DNA of 10,200 nt. Source: an uncultured Muribaculaceae bacterium (lineage in GTDB: Bacteria; Bacteroidota; Bacteroidia; Bacteroidales; Muribaculaceae). The translations under genes were made by a program, and so were the position numbers. Below, piece by piece: positions 1 through 7,816 of this stretch. Location: the NCBI GenBank assembly GCA_947177435.1, contig CAMWUM010000043.1, positions 1 to 10,200 of the forward strand. Reading direction: 5' to 3'. How positions within the stretch are numbered: the stretch's first letter is position 1; each line of letters opens with the position of its first letter. A model generated the notes under the pieces. That model was not told the DNA's origin. It searched no databases and was given only the letters and a program-made list of their open reading frames with translations.

Positions 1-339
1 GGCTTGGGCGTAGACCTGGCCTCCGCCTATTATCATCGGGTCGGGGCCGGCTGCCTCGAGGGCGGCGGCGAGGGTAGGGTAGGTCTCCAGGGTGGTGTCT
101 GGAGCCAGGACGGCGCCTTCGGGCAGCGTGATGCTGAGGGGATTGCTCGTGATTACGAGGTTACGCCTGCCGGGCAGAGGGCCGCGGGGGAGCGACTCGT
201 AGGTGCGGCGACCCATCACGACGGGATGGCCCATGGTGATTTGCTTGAAGCGCTTGAGGTCGGCGGATATGTGGTAGATCATGTCGCCACCGCGGCCCAA
301 AGCGTGGTCGCGGGTGATGGCTGCTATTATCGTAATCAT
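1..339 (-). CDS. folA: Dihydrofolate reductase, N-terminal 113 residues (runs off left edge)
   Basis: Reduces dihydrofolate to tetrahydrofolate with NADPH in the cytoplasm, feeding thymidylate, purine and methionine synthesis; it is the target of trimethoprim. The visible protein opens MITIIAAITRDHALG and follows the DHFR fold without gaps: the Met20-loop region, SADLKRFK with the catalytic acid Asp27, VVMGRRTYESLP with the NADPH-binding Gly43-Arg44, LPGRRN, and MIIGGGQVY near residue 105. Numbering matches E. coli DHFR up to about residue 50. Most DHFRs have Pro-Trp before the catalytic region; here those positions are Ile21-Tyr22, and Pro25 is Ser. The start codon overlaps the stop of the upstream HD phosphohydrolase gene (ATGA, 336-339), so translation is probably coupled. 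About a third of the protein (family length about 160 residues) lies outside the window. The identification is secure; trimethoprim sensitivity cannot be judged. Confidence 0.95.
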   Translation of the reverse strand, partial: MITIIAAITRDHALGRGGDMIYHISADLKRFKQITMGHPVVMGRRTYESLPRGPLPGRRNLVITSNPLSITLPEGAVLAPDTTLETYPTLAAALEAAGPDPMIIGGGQVYAQA

Positions 340-2399
340 GACTTGGGTTTGTCAGGATATTTGACGCGTGCGTGATAGATGGTGCTGAGGCGCTTGATGA
401 ACGCTGCCTTGATGAGGGGTACATCGCGGAACTCGAGGGTCGACTCGCTGTGCAGCCCGTCGGCAATCTGGCCGTCGATTATCTTGTTGACCAGTGCCGT
501 GATGGCCTCAGTGGTGTGTTCGGGCAGGGAGCGGGAGGCAGCCTCCACGGAGTCGGCCATCATCAGCAGTGACGTCTCGCGGGTCTGCGGGTTGGGGCCG
601 GGGTAAGTGTAGGGCGCGGGGTCGACCTCAACGCCGGGATTGGCCTTGCAGGCGTTGAAATAGAAGTACTTGGCCTGGCCGCGGCCGTGGTGTTGGAGGA
701 TGAAATCCTTGACCACCTGAGGCAGCCCAATCTTATTGGCTCGGTACAGCCCGTCGGTGACGTGGCCGATGATTACGCGCGCGCTTTGCTCGGGTGGCAG
801 AGCGTCGTGTGGGTTGACGCCGTTCTGGTTCTCGGTGAAGAAGTTAGGATTGGAGAGTTTGCCGATGTCGTGGTACAAGGCGCCGGCGCGCACCAGAGGC
901 TCGTTGGCACCGATGCGCAGGGCGGCGTCGGTGGCGAGGTTGGATACGGCCATGGCATGCTGGAACGTGCCCGGGCACTCTTGCGATAGCTCGCGCAGCA
1001 CTGGATTGTTGGTGTCGGTAAGTTCGACGAGTGTAACGACGGAAACGAATCCGAAGGCGCGCTCGATGGCCACCATCAATATGAAGGCGGGCATCGTGAG
1101 CAGCGCGCTGACAGCCAGGTACCATACCATGCGCCAGCTGAGGCCGACGGTGGTGCCGTTGCGCATCAGTTCGACGGCCACGTAGGCCAGGAGCGAAGCG
1201 GCAAGCACGAACGCGCCGGTGCGCAGCATCTGCGAGCGCTTGGTGAGCTCGCGCTGCGAGTAGGCCGCGCCGACCACAGCCATAGTCTCGATGGCCATGA
1301 GCTCGAGCGGCTGGTCGACTGCTCCGGCGGCCAGCAGTATCAGCATCATCGAGGCGAAGAGGCTGAGCGGCACGGAGTAGAATACGGTCATCAGCACGGT
1401 AAGCAGGGCGTACGGGGCGATGAACGCGCCGTACCCGATATTGTTGTTGAGCACGATGGCCACCACGAACATCAATGTGATGCCCAGCAGGATAAACAGC
1501 ATCTTATTGCGGTCGGTCCAAACGTCGGGAGCGGTGAAGCTGATGTAGCAAAGCAGAGCCACAATTATAAGAACGACGTACAGGCCCTGGCCGAGCCACA
1601 GCAGCAGGGTGCTTCGCGACGAACTTTTCTGCTCGTCGATGAGCATCTGGCGGTAAGTCATCAGGTTGGTATAGTCCTGCTCCGAGATTACCTGGCCGCG
1701 CTCAATGACGGTCTCGCCCTGCAGGATTACACCCGACACCACGGCTCCCATCTTGATGCTCAACTCGTTGCGCTCGTCGTCGCGGCGCAGGTTGGTGGCC
1801 TCGAGGTCGTAGTCGAGGTTGGGCTGCAGCAGTTCTTCGATGCCGTTTTTGCGCATCCACTGGCGGGCGGCCGATGTGTCGGCGCTCAGGCTTTTGGGCA
1901 TCTCGTCGGCCACCTGGCGGATAGAGATGAACGCACCGGTCTGCGTAGGTTCCTTGCTCACCTCGCGGCCATTGACCACGCGCACCATCGGGAGCATACC
2001 CTGGCTCACCTGGCCCATGAAGTCGTTGGTGATGATTTCGTTATAGAGGTATGTATCCTTGATGTACTTGATTGCGCGTGCGCGCATGGCCTTCTCCTGC
2101 TCCGAGGGGTTGTCGTCCTGCCCCCACTGGGCCACGAGGGTGGTGATGATCGGCTCTGGCATGTCGGTGTCCCTGACGAAGATAGGGGCGAACGACCGCT
2201 CGAGCGAGTCGTCGACGGCCTGCATGCGCTCGGCGCTGGGATTGATGGGTATGTCAAACGGCGCCACGAGCTTGGGGTAGTTCCACGGCTTGCCGACCTC
2301 GGCCTTGAAGTCGGTCTTGTCGACACGGGGGTAGAAATATGTGATGACAGCCACGGCGCCGAGGGCCATGAGCAGGTTGATTAGCAGGTATTTCTTCAT
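336..2399 (-). CDS. pgpH: Membrane HD-domain phosphohydrolase, PgpH/7TMR-HD family (probable c-di-AMP phosphodiesterase)
   Basis: The 687-residue protein has the architecture of the 7TM receptor-HD family, whose Listeria member PgpH hydrolyses cyclic di-AMP to pApA. One N-terminal membrane helix (about residues 4-23) leads to a large extracytoplasmic domain (about 25-262, 7TMR-HDED type). A bundle of about seven hydrophobic segments follows between 264 and 446, then a cytoplasmic HD domain from about 470. The metal-binding set is complete: His481, the HD pair His510-Asp511 in LYHDIGKL, His546, His570-His571 in LQHHGRG, and Asp616 in MMADSVEAA. The family substrate is known from Firmicutes; c-di-AMP as substrate here is inference. 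The gene starts 3 nt after the rel stop and its own stop overlaps the folA start, so it sits inside an operon. No diadenylate cyclase gene is in the window. No frameshift or truncation is visible. Confidence 0.92.
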   Translation of the reverse strand: MKKYLLINLLMALGAVAVITYFYPRVDKTDFKAEVGKPWNYPKLVAPFDIPINPSAERMQAVDDSLERSFAPIFVRDTDMPEPIITTLVAQWGQDDNPSEQEKAMRARAIKYIKDTYLYNEIITNDFMGQVSQGMLPMVRVVNGREVSKEPTQTGAFISIRQVADEMPKSLSADTSAARQWMRKNGIEELLQPNLDYDLEATNLRRDDERNELSIKMGAVVSGVILQGETVIERGQVISEQDYTNLMTYRQMLIDEQKSSSRSTLLLWLGQGLYVVLIIVALLCYISFTAPDVWTDRNKMLFILLGITLMFVVAIVLNNNIGYGAFIAPYALLTVLMTVFYSVPLSLFASMMLILLAAGAVDQPLELMAIETMAVVGAAYSQRELTKRSQMLRTGAFVLAASLLAYVAVELMRNGTTVGLSWRMVWYLAVSALLTMPAFILMVAIERAFGFVSVVTLVELTDTNNPVLRELSQECPGTFQHAMAVSNLATDAALRIGANEPLVRAGALYHDIGKLSNPNFFTENQNGVNPHDALPPEQSARVIIGHVTDGLYRANKIGLPQVVKDFILQHHGRGQAKYFYFNACKANPGVEVDPAPYTYPGPNPQTRETSLLMMADSVEAASRSLPEHTTEAITALVNKIIDGQIADGLHSESTLEFRDVPLIKAAFIKRLSTIYHARVKYPDKPKS

Positions 2400-2402
2400 T
2401 TG

Positions 2403-4709
2403 TCAGAGCGGGTCATTGATTTCGGGGCGCGTCTTGGCGATGGCTGGCACCACCCAGTCCTGGATGCGCGTGGCGCTGCGCACGCCCTCCACCTTTTTGA
2501 TCTTGGCGCAGAGGTCCTTGACCACCTCAACGTCGGCCACGCGTACCCACAGGTCACAGCCGAACACTTCATTCTCGGCCTCGATGCTGAGTTTGCGTAT
2601 GTCCATGTTGAGCTGCATCGAGATGTTGTGCGTAAGTTCTTGCAGGATGCCGTGGCGGTCGATGCCCTCGATGCGTATGTGGGCCAGGAATCGGTCGTCG
2701 ACCGTTTCCCATCGGGTGGCAAGTATTCGCGGGCCGTAACTCGACTTGAGCAGCATGGCGCGCGGGCAGGTGAGCGCGTGCACCACCACCTCGCCGTTCT
2801 CGTCAACGAAGCCGAGCACGTCGTCGCCGGGGATGGCGGCGCAGCAGCCCTCGGTGCGGAAGTTGGCGTTGCCCTTGTCGTCGTAGCGCAGGGTGTACGT
2901 CTCCTTGAAGTTGATTTTCGGTTTCTCGGCCGGCTTTTCGGGCTCGGGGTCTGCCTCCTTGGGCTTCTCGCGTCCGAGGTTGAGGATCTTCTTCAGCAGC
3001 GAGGGGCTGCTCTTCTCGTTGGCCTTTTTGAGTTGCTTGAGCACATAATCGTTGAGCACCACCTCGTCGTTGCCGAGTTGGTAGCAGAGCTCGTCGATGT
3101 TGGGCACGCGGAACAGGCCCATGAGCTTGGTCTGCATCAGGTTGCTGTCCTCCAGGTCGTTGTCGGCCAGGAATTTGGCGATAATCTCGCGACCCTTGGC
3201 GATGGCCGGCTGGCGGGTCTTGAGCAGAGCCTTGCGCAGGCGCGTCTTGGCCTTGGCCGTGGCCAGGAAGTTGATCCATTCGGGCTGAGGCTGCTGTGAC
3301 TGCGAGGTGAGCACCTCCACCTGGTCGCCGCTGCGCAGCTTAGTGCTGATGGGCACCAGGCGATGGTTGACCTTGCCGGCGATGCAGTGGGTGCCCAGGT
3401 CGGAGTGCAGGGCGAAGGCCACGTCGAGCACGGTCGACTCGGCCGGGAGCGTCAGCAGTTCGCCCGTGGGGGTGAACACGATTATTTCCGATGCGAAGAG
3501 GTTGAGTTTGAGCGTGTCGAGAAAGTCGATGGCCGACGGCTCGGGATCGTCGAGGATGTCCTTGATGGTCTTGAGCCATACGTTGAGCTCCGACTCCTCC
3601 TCGCCCTCGCCGATCTTGTATTTCCAGTGGGCGGCAAATCCCTTCTCGGCGATTTCGTCCATGTGGCGGCTGCGTATCTGCACCTCGATCCAGTTGCCGT
3701 CTGGGCCCATGACGGTCAGGTGCAGGGCCTGGTATCCGTTGGCCTTGGGGGTCGACACCCAGTCGCGCGTGCGGTCGGGGTGCAGCCGGTATAGGTCGGT
3801 GATGGCGCTGTAGATATTCCAGCTCAGTTGCTTCTCCTTGGCGCGGTCGTCGCAGTCGAATACGATGCGCATGGCGTAGAGGTCGTACACCTCGCTGAAC
3901 GGTATGCGCTTGGTCTCCATCTTCTTCCAAATTGAGTACACCGACTTGACGCGTGCCTTGGCCTCGTATTTGAGGCCCATCTCGTCGAGCTTCTTGAGGA
4001 TAGGGGCCGAAAAGTTTTTGTACACCTCGTCGCGGTGCGGGGCCGACTCGGCAATCTGGCGCGAGATGCTTTCGTAGGCCGCGGGGTGCTCGTACTTGAA
4101 CGACAAGTCCTCCAGTTCGGTCTTGATGGCGAACAGGCCCAGGCGGTGGGCCAGCGGGGCGTAGATGTATAGCGTCTCGCCGGCGATCTTGTACTGCTTG
4201 TTGGGTGGCTGTGCCCCGAGGGTGCGCATGTTGTGCAGGCGGTCGGCCATCTTGATGAGCACCACGCGGATGTCCTCGCTCATGGTCAGCAGCAGTTTGC
4301 GGAAGTTCTCGGCCTGGGCCGAGGCCTTGTCGCCGAATATGCCGCCGGATATTTTGGTGAGTCCGGCCACGAGTTGGGCAATCTTCGGGGTGAAGTTGCG
4401 TTCGATGTCCTCGACGGTGTATTCGGTGTCCTCCACCACATCGTGGAGCAGCGCGGCGCAAATCGATGTCGAGCCCAGTCCGATCTCCTGCGAGGCGATT
4501 TTCGCCACGGCGATCGGATGCAGGATGTAGGGCTCGCCCGAGCGGCGGCGCACGCCTTTGTGCGCCTCCTTGGCAAACTGGAAGGCACGCTCGATAATCT
4601 CCACCTTTTTGCGGTGGTTGCTGGCCAGGTAGCCGTCGAGCACTTCTTTGAATGCGTAGTTGATCAGCTTCTCCTCTTCGGGATTGTCGTATTGCGTTGC
4701 GTTGTCCAT
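2403..4709 (-). CDS. rel: Bifunctional (p)ppGpp synthetase/hydrolase, RelA/SpoT homologue (Rsh)
   Basis: A full-length long RSH protein (768 residues) that makes and degrades (p)ppGpp, the stringent-response alarmone. The N-terminal HD hydrolase looks intact: His64 in ILHPIAVA, His89-Asp90 and Glu93-Asp94 in LLHDVVEDT, and Asp156 in MADRLHNMRT. The synthetase follows: ARVKSVYSIWKKM near 252-264, VYDLYAMRIVFD near 274-285, RTRD at 313-316, PKANGYQALH at 321-330 and IEVQIRS at 341-347. RTRD fits the basic RxKD-type signature of bifunctional enzymes rather than the acidic ExDD of synthetase-only RelA, so both activities are expected. A TGS domain spans about 408-468, a charged Lys/Glu/Pro linker about 591-608, a cysteine-containing region follows (Cys622, Cys623, His644, Cys648), and an ACT domain about 676-756. 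The start lies 17 nt after the upstream lipoprotein stop, behind an A/T-rich tandem heptamer with no Shine-Dalgarno. I found no consensus promoter just upstream. Confidence 0.97.
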   Translation of the reverse strand: MDNATQYDNPEEEKLINYAFKEVLDGYLASNHRKKVEIIERAFQFAKEAHKGVRRRSGEPYILHPIAVAKIASQEIGLGSTSICAALLHDVVEDTEYTVEDIERNFTPKIAQLVAGLTKISGGIFGDKASAQAENFRKLLLTMSEDIRVVLIKMADRLHNMRTLGAQPPNKQYKIAGETLYIYAPLAHRLGLFAIKTELEDLSFKYEHPAAYESISRQIAESAPHRDEVYKNFSAPILKKLDEMGLKYEAKARVKSVYSIWKKMETKRIPFSEVYDLYAMRIVFDCDDRAKEKQLSWNIYSAITDLYRLHPDRTRDWVSTPKANGYQALHLTVMGPDGNWIEVQIRSRHMDEIAEKGFAAHWKYKIGEGEEESELNVWLKTIKDILDDPEPSAIDFLDTLKLNLFASEIIVFTPTGELLTLPAESTVLDVAFALHSDLGTHCIAGKVNHRLVPISTKLRSGDQVEVLTSQSQQPQPEWINFLATAKAKTRLRKALLKTRQPAIAKGREIIAKFLADNDLEDSNLMQTKLMGLFRVPNIDELCYQLGNDEVVLNDYVLKQLKKANEKSSPSLLKKILNLGREKPKEADPEPEKPAEKPKINFKETYTLRYDDKGNANFRTEGCCAAIPGDDVLGFVDENGEVVVHALTCPRAMLLKSSYGPRILATRWETVDDRFLAHIRIEGIDRHGILQELTHNISMQLNMDIRKLSIEAENEVFGCDLWVRVADVEVVKDLCAKIKKVEGVRSATRIQDWVVPAIAKTRPEINDPL

Positions 4710-4711
4710 AG

Positions 4712-4725
4712 TTCAATTTTCAATT
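4712..4725. repeat. Perfect two-copy tandem heptamer in the rel leader
   Basis: TTCAATT occurs twice in direct succession on the plus strand, which is AATTGAA-AATTGAA in the sense of transcription. It fills 14 of the 17 bases between the third lipoprotein stop and the rel ATG and ends 2 nt before that ATG, where a ribosome would bind. A/T-rich leaders without Shine-Dalgarno are usual in Bacteroidetes, so it may simply act as the translation-initiation region. The exact repeat is seen directly; any role in copy-number variation or rel expression is inference. Confidence 0.6.
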
Positions 4726-4726
4726 C

Positions 4727-6535
4727 TTACTTGTAGATGAGCTCTACGTCGTCGAGCCACATGTTGGAGCCGCTGCCGCCGGTGAAGAAGTCACCGGCCT
4801 TTGAGGCTGAGCATGTGAGGATTATGTAACTCGGACGCACGTCGGTGCGGCGGTATTCGATGGGGATGACGAGTTCGACCAGGCCGTCGCCTTCGGTCTC
4901 GTCGAGGTCAACGCTGCCGTAGGCCACGATGTGTTCGCTCTGCGAGTCAAACAGGTGGCGGTTGGCAGCCTTGGTTTGGATCACGATGGGATACTTCTCG
5001 CCGTTGTATTCCTCGGTGTAGCTGTCCCAGAGGGCCAGGAAGATTGCGCCCTTGTCGATGGCGCCCTCCTGCTTGTACTCCTCTGGGGCGTCGTCCTGAG
5101 TATGACTGATGGCCACGGGCTTGTACTTGACCCATACGCGCAGGGCAGTGGGGCGGCCGGTGAATGGGCGGCCGAAGCCGAGGATGCCGTCGGTGCCGTC
5201 GGTCTTGAGGTACTTGCCCACGAAGACGTTGCCGGCGGCGAACTTGCCGAGCGAGCCCACGCCCACAAACTGCGAGGCCAGCTTGATCGAGCGCTCGCCG
5301 CTGTGGTAGATGGTGAGGTCGGGCACGGTCACGTTCTTGCGCATCGTGGCAGACCCGTGGTTGCCCGAGTCCCAGAACATCTGCTGGCCTGCGCCGTAGA
5401 TCAGGTACGGAGCGGCTGCGTCCTGCCAATCCTCAAAGCTTGAGTTGGGCAGTTGCGCTGCGGGCTCGGTGGCGAAGGTGATGGTGTTGGTCACCAGAGG
5501 CTCGGTGAGCAGGTCTGAGGTGACTTCAATGTAGTACTCGTAGGTGGTGCCTGGGGTAAGGCCTGCGAGATGGGCGCTGAAGAGTCCGTCGGCGTATTCG
5601 GCGGCAATCTCGCTCCAGCCATCGGCGCGGCTCTCGGCCGGGCGGTAGTAGAACGTGCCGACGGGGTTTTCGCCCACTGCGTCAGGCATTTCCACCTTGG
5701 CGGTGATGGTGGCGCTGTTGTGGGTAAGAGCCTGCGGATCAATGCGGTCAACGGGATTGATGACAACGGGGTCGGCGTTGACGGGCACGTACACCACATC
5801 GTCCTTCTCGATCACGTTGTCGACGATGACGATGTTGAGGAAGGCGCCGCCTTTATCGTCAAACTGGCCCTTGGCGCAGCTGACCTTGAACACGTACTCG
5901 TGGCCGGGCTGGGCGTTGGCGATGCTGGCTGTGCGGGTGAACAGCGTCACGCCGTCGGCCTTTTTTGTGCCGGTGAGCGTCCATGCCAGGTCGCGGTCAC
6001 GGCTGGGCATCATGAAGTAGCCTCGCTGGCCGAGGTGTTCGGCGTCGAAGGTGAGCGTGCCGCGGCTGTGGCCCACCTGCAGGGTGTAGTCCTGCAGCAC
6101 GGCGTCTACGTCGTCGGCGTACTCGACGCGTACGGCCACGTTGGCTATCTTGCACTTGATTTCTACGCTTGAACTTGAGCCGCCGGTCACGTCGAAGCTT
6201 GCCTGGCCTTTAAACCAGCGCTTGTCCCACGAGGCCGACACGCTGTCGCCGGCCCATGCTTCGGCCAGATAGCTGCCGGCGAGCAGCTTGACTTCTGAGG
6301 GCACCGACGCCATGCCGGCGTATTGCCTTACGACGCCTTTGTCGTTTGACACCCAAAGGATAAGGCTTTCTTCCAAGTTTTCGTCGGCGCGGCTCTCAAC
6401 GGAGAGGTCGGCGCTGAACTTAGGGCAGAACGTTACTCGCCCTTCGCCCCCGGCGACGGGGGATTCGTCCTGGCAGCTTGCCAGCGACATGGCGGCGACT
6501 GCGGCCGCGGCCAATGTGTATTTCAGGGCTTTCAT
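4727..6535 (-). CDS. Lipoprotein 3: DUF4493 - FN3-like - PCMD (putative carbohydrate metabolism domain)
   Basis: A 602-residue predicted outer-membrane lipoprotein. The signal peptide ends in lipobox LASC with Cys21 followed by Gln-Asp-Glu, resembling the Bacteroidetes lipoprotein export signal for surface display. Residues about 30-245 match DUF4493, with hallmarks AEAWAGDSVSASWDKRW, KCKIANVAVRVEY and GYFMMPSRDRDLAW. An FN3-like beta domain spans about 263-357 (NSATITAKV, then LAGLTPGTTYEYYIEV). From QLPNSSFEDW (361-370) to the C-terminal MWLDDVELIYK it resembles the PCMD family. That family name is tentative and I see no recognisable catalytic site. Its ATG overlaps the preceding stop by one base (TGATG), so translational reinitiation is likely; rel follows 17 nt downstream. 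Domain order equals that of the 732-residue lipoprotein minus its middle module. The specific function is unknown; glycan binding or processing at the surface is a guess from the domain names. Confidence 0.88.
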   Translation of the reverse strand: MKALKYTLAAAAVAAMSLASCQDESPVAGGEGRVTFCPKFSADLSVESRADENLEESLILWVSNDKGVVRQYAGMASVPSEVKLLAGSYLAEAWAGDSVSASWDKRWFKGQASFDVTGGSSSSVEIKCKIANVAVRVEYADDVDAVLQDYTLQVGHSRGTLTFDAEHLGQRGYFMMPSRDRDLAWTLTGTKKADGVTLFTRTASIANAQPGHEYVFKVSCAKGQFDDKGGAFLNIVIVDNVIEKDDVVYVPVNADPVVINPVDRIDPQALTHNSATITAKVEMPDAVGENPVGTFYYRPAESRADGWSEIAAEYADGLFSAHLAGLTPGTTYEYYIEVTSDLLTEPLVTNTITFATEPAAQLPNSSFEDWQDAAAPYLIYGAGQQMFWDSGNHGSATMRKNVTVPDLTIYHSGERSIKLASQFVGVGSLGKFAAGNVFVGKYLKTDGTDGILGFGRPFTGRPTALRVWVKYKPVAISHTQDDAPEEYKQEGAIDKGAIFLALWDSYTEEYNGEKYPIVIQTKAANRHLFDSQSEHIVAYGSVDLDETEGDGLVELVIPIEYRRTDVRPSYIILTCSASKAGDFFTGGSGSNMWLDDVELIYK

Positions 6536-7815
6536 CAGTCTACGTTGAATATAAGGGTGATTTCTTTGGCGTAGCCGTTGTCGTCGGCAACGGTGAGCGT
6601 GAACTTGTGCTGGCCGCTGAACGCCACGAGGATATCCATAAACATTGTGATGTCGAAGTCGGCGCGCGTCACGCCGTCCTCGCCGGGAGTATACGGGCCC
6701 ATCGGCAGGCCGAGGCTGCCGATTTTCTCAGCATTGGCGGGGTCTTCAGCCGATACTGTGGCGAGGTCGAACTCAAATGGCAGCATCTCGGCCACTGAGG
6801 CGTTGAAGTCGGCATTGTTGCTCTCGATCTTCACGCGCAGGTGGGCGATGCCGTGGTCCGAAGCGATGTTGACCACTGCGGGCTTGGCCTCGGTGCCGTA
6901 TTCGGCCGTGTTGTTGGGGCTTGTGAGGCTGAGGTAGTCCGATTTCAGTTCGATATTGCCTTGGGGCTTCGGGTCGTCGGGGGTCTCGCCGCCTTCCTCT
7001 TCCGAGCCGGGGCGCTGGCCGGGATTGTCGATTACGTCCTCTTCGATGGTGATATTTCCCTCGGCGTCGGTGGAGATAACATCGGTCTCAACGGTGATGA
7101 CGCCGCCGTTGACGGTGCCCACCAAATCCTCGGGTCTGGGCTTACGGGCCACGTAGGTGATGCGGTAATGCGTGCCGGGGGTCACGTCGGCATAGGTGCG
7201 GGTGATGGTGGCGGGCTCGCCGTCAACGGTGCCGGTGAACGTGGCCACTAGCGTGTTGCTGCCGTCGACAGCCTCGAAGTAGCCCGAGCGGGTCTCAGTG
7301 GGTACGAAATCGAGGCGTCCGGCATCGTTGGCCACGACGGTTACCTTGCAGTCGGCGCCCATGTGGCCCTCCATGCTGGAGTCGTAAATGATGGTCACTC
7401 TCACGGATGAGAACGAGCACTCGACGGTGCCGATGTTGGTGATTTTGCCACTTTCGATGGCAAATGACTTGCTGCCAAGGTAGTAGGGCTTGTCCCAGTC
7501 TTGCTTCTGCACCTCGTGGCTATAGACGCGGGCAGAATATTCACCCACAGGGAGTTTCACGAGTTCGGGCATCTGGGCGTATTTCCATGAGCCCACCGAC
7601 TCTTCGCCGCGGTATATGGCCACGGTGAAGTCGGATACGTCCACGTTCTCGGCCTGGCGGCTGACGAGCCTCTCGGCCACGTTGACGTCAACGTCCATCG
7701 TGGCGAGGCTCAACTCGCCTGTTTTGTCGACCTGGGGCTCCCAAGTGTCATCGTGGCAGGCCGTAAGGCCGAGCGCCAGGGCTGCGGCCATTATTGAGAA
7801 TATCTTGGTTTTCAT
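6535..7815 (-). CDS. Lipoprotein 2: DUF4493 plus a C-terminal module shared with lipoprotein 1
   Basis: A 426-residue lipoprotein. The signal peptide ends in LTAC with Cys20 followed by His-Asp-Asp, acidic at +3/+4 as in its neighbours. Residues about 30-255 are DUF4493-like: VSDFTVAIYRG, SWKYAQMPELVKLPVGEY, DWDKPYYLGSKSFAI, and a Cys-containing strand before VRVTIIY. An acidic Pro/Gly/Glu/Asp linker at about 264-287 leads to a C-terminal beta-rich module (about 288-426). That module resembles residues about 262-395 of the 732-residue lipoprotein: paired segments include SVAEMLPFEFDLATV versus AISEMWPEQVDLMAL, and HKFTLTVADDNGYAKE versus LSFTLTAVDKYGKASE. There is no FN3-like or PCMD region. 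The gene begins 1 nt after the previous stop and its TGA overlaps the next ATG. No catalytic motif is visible; a structural or binding role is plausible but unproven. Confidence 0.85.
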   Translation of the reverse strand: MKTKIFSIMAAALALGLTACHDDTWEPQVDKTGELSLATMDVDVNVAERLVSRQAENVDVSDFTVAIYRGEESVGSWKYAQMPELVKLPVGEYSARVYSHEVQKQDWDKPYYLGSKSFAIESGKITNIGTVECSFSSVRVTIIYDSSMEGHMGADCKVTVVANDAGRLDFVPTETRSGYFEAVDGSNTLVATFTGTVDGEPATITRTYADVTPGTHYRITYVARKPRPEDLVGTVNGGVITVETDVISTDAEGNITIEEDVIDNPGQRPGSEEEGGETPDDPKPQGNIELKSDYLSLTSPNNTAEYGTEAKPAVVNIASDHGIAHLRVKIESNNADFNASVAEMLPFEFDLATVSAEDPANAEKIGSLGLPMGPYTPGEDGVTRADFDITMFMDILVAFSGQHKFTLTVADDNGYAKEITLIFNVD

Positions 7816-7816
7816 A

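Noticed and set aside
2400..3299. Open frame of 299 codons on the plus strand
   Set aside because: It is antisense to the C-terminal half of rel, whose linker, cysteine-containing and ACT regions are clear. Its Leu/Val/Glu/His-rich translation is typical of a shadow frame.
3340..4716. Open frame of 458 codons on the minus strand in a different frame from rel
   Set aside because: The product is Arg/Gln/Pro/His-rich with no domain, and the rel frame in the same DNA has all RSH motifs intact.
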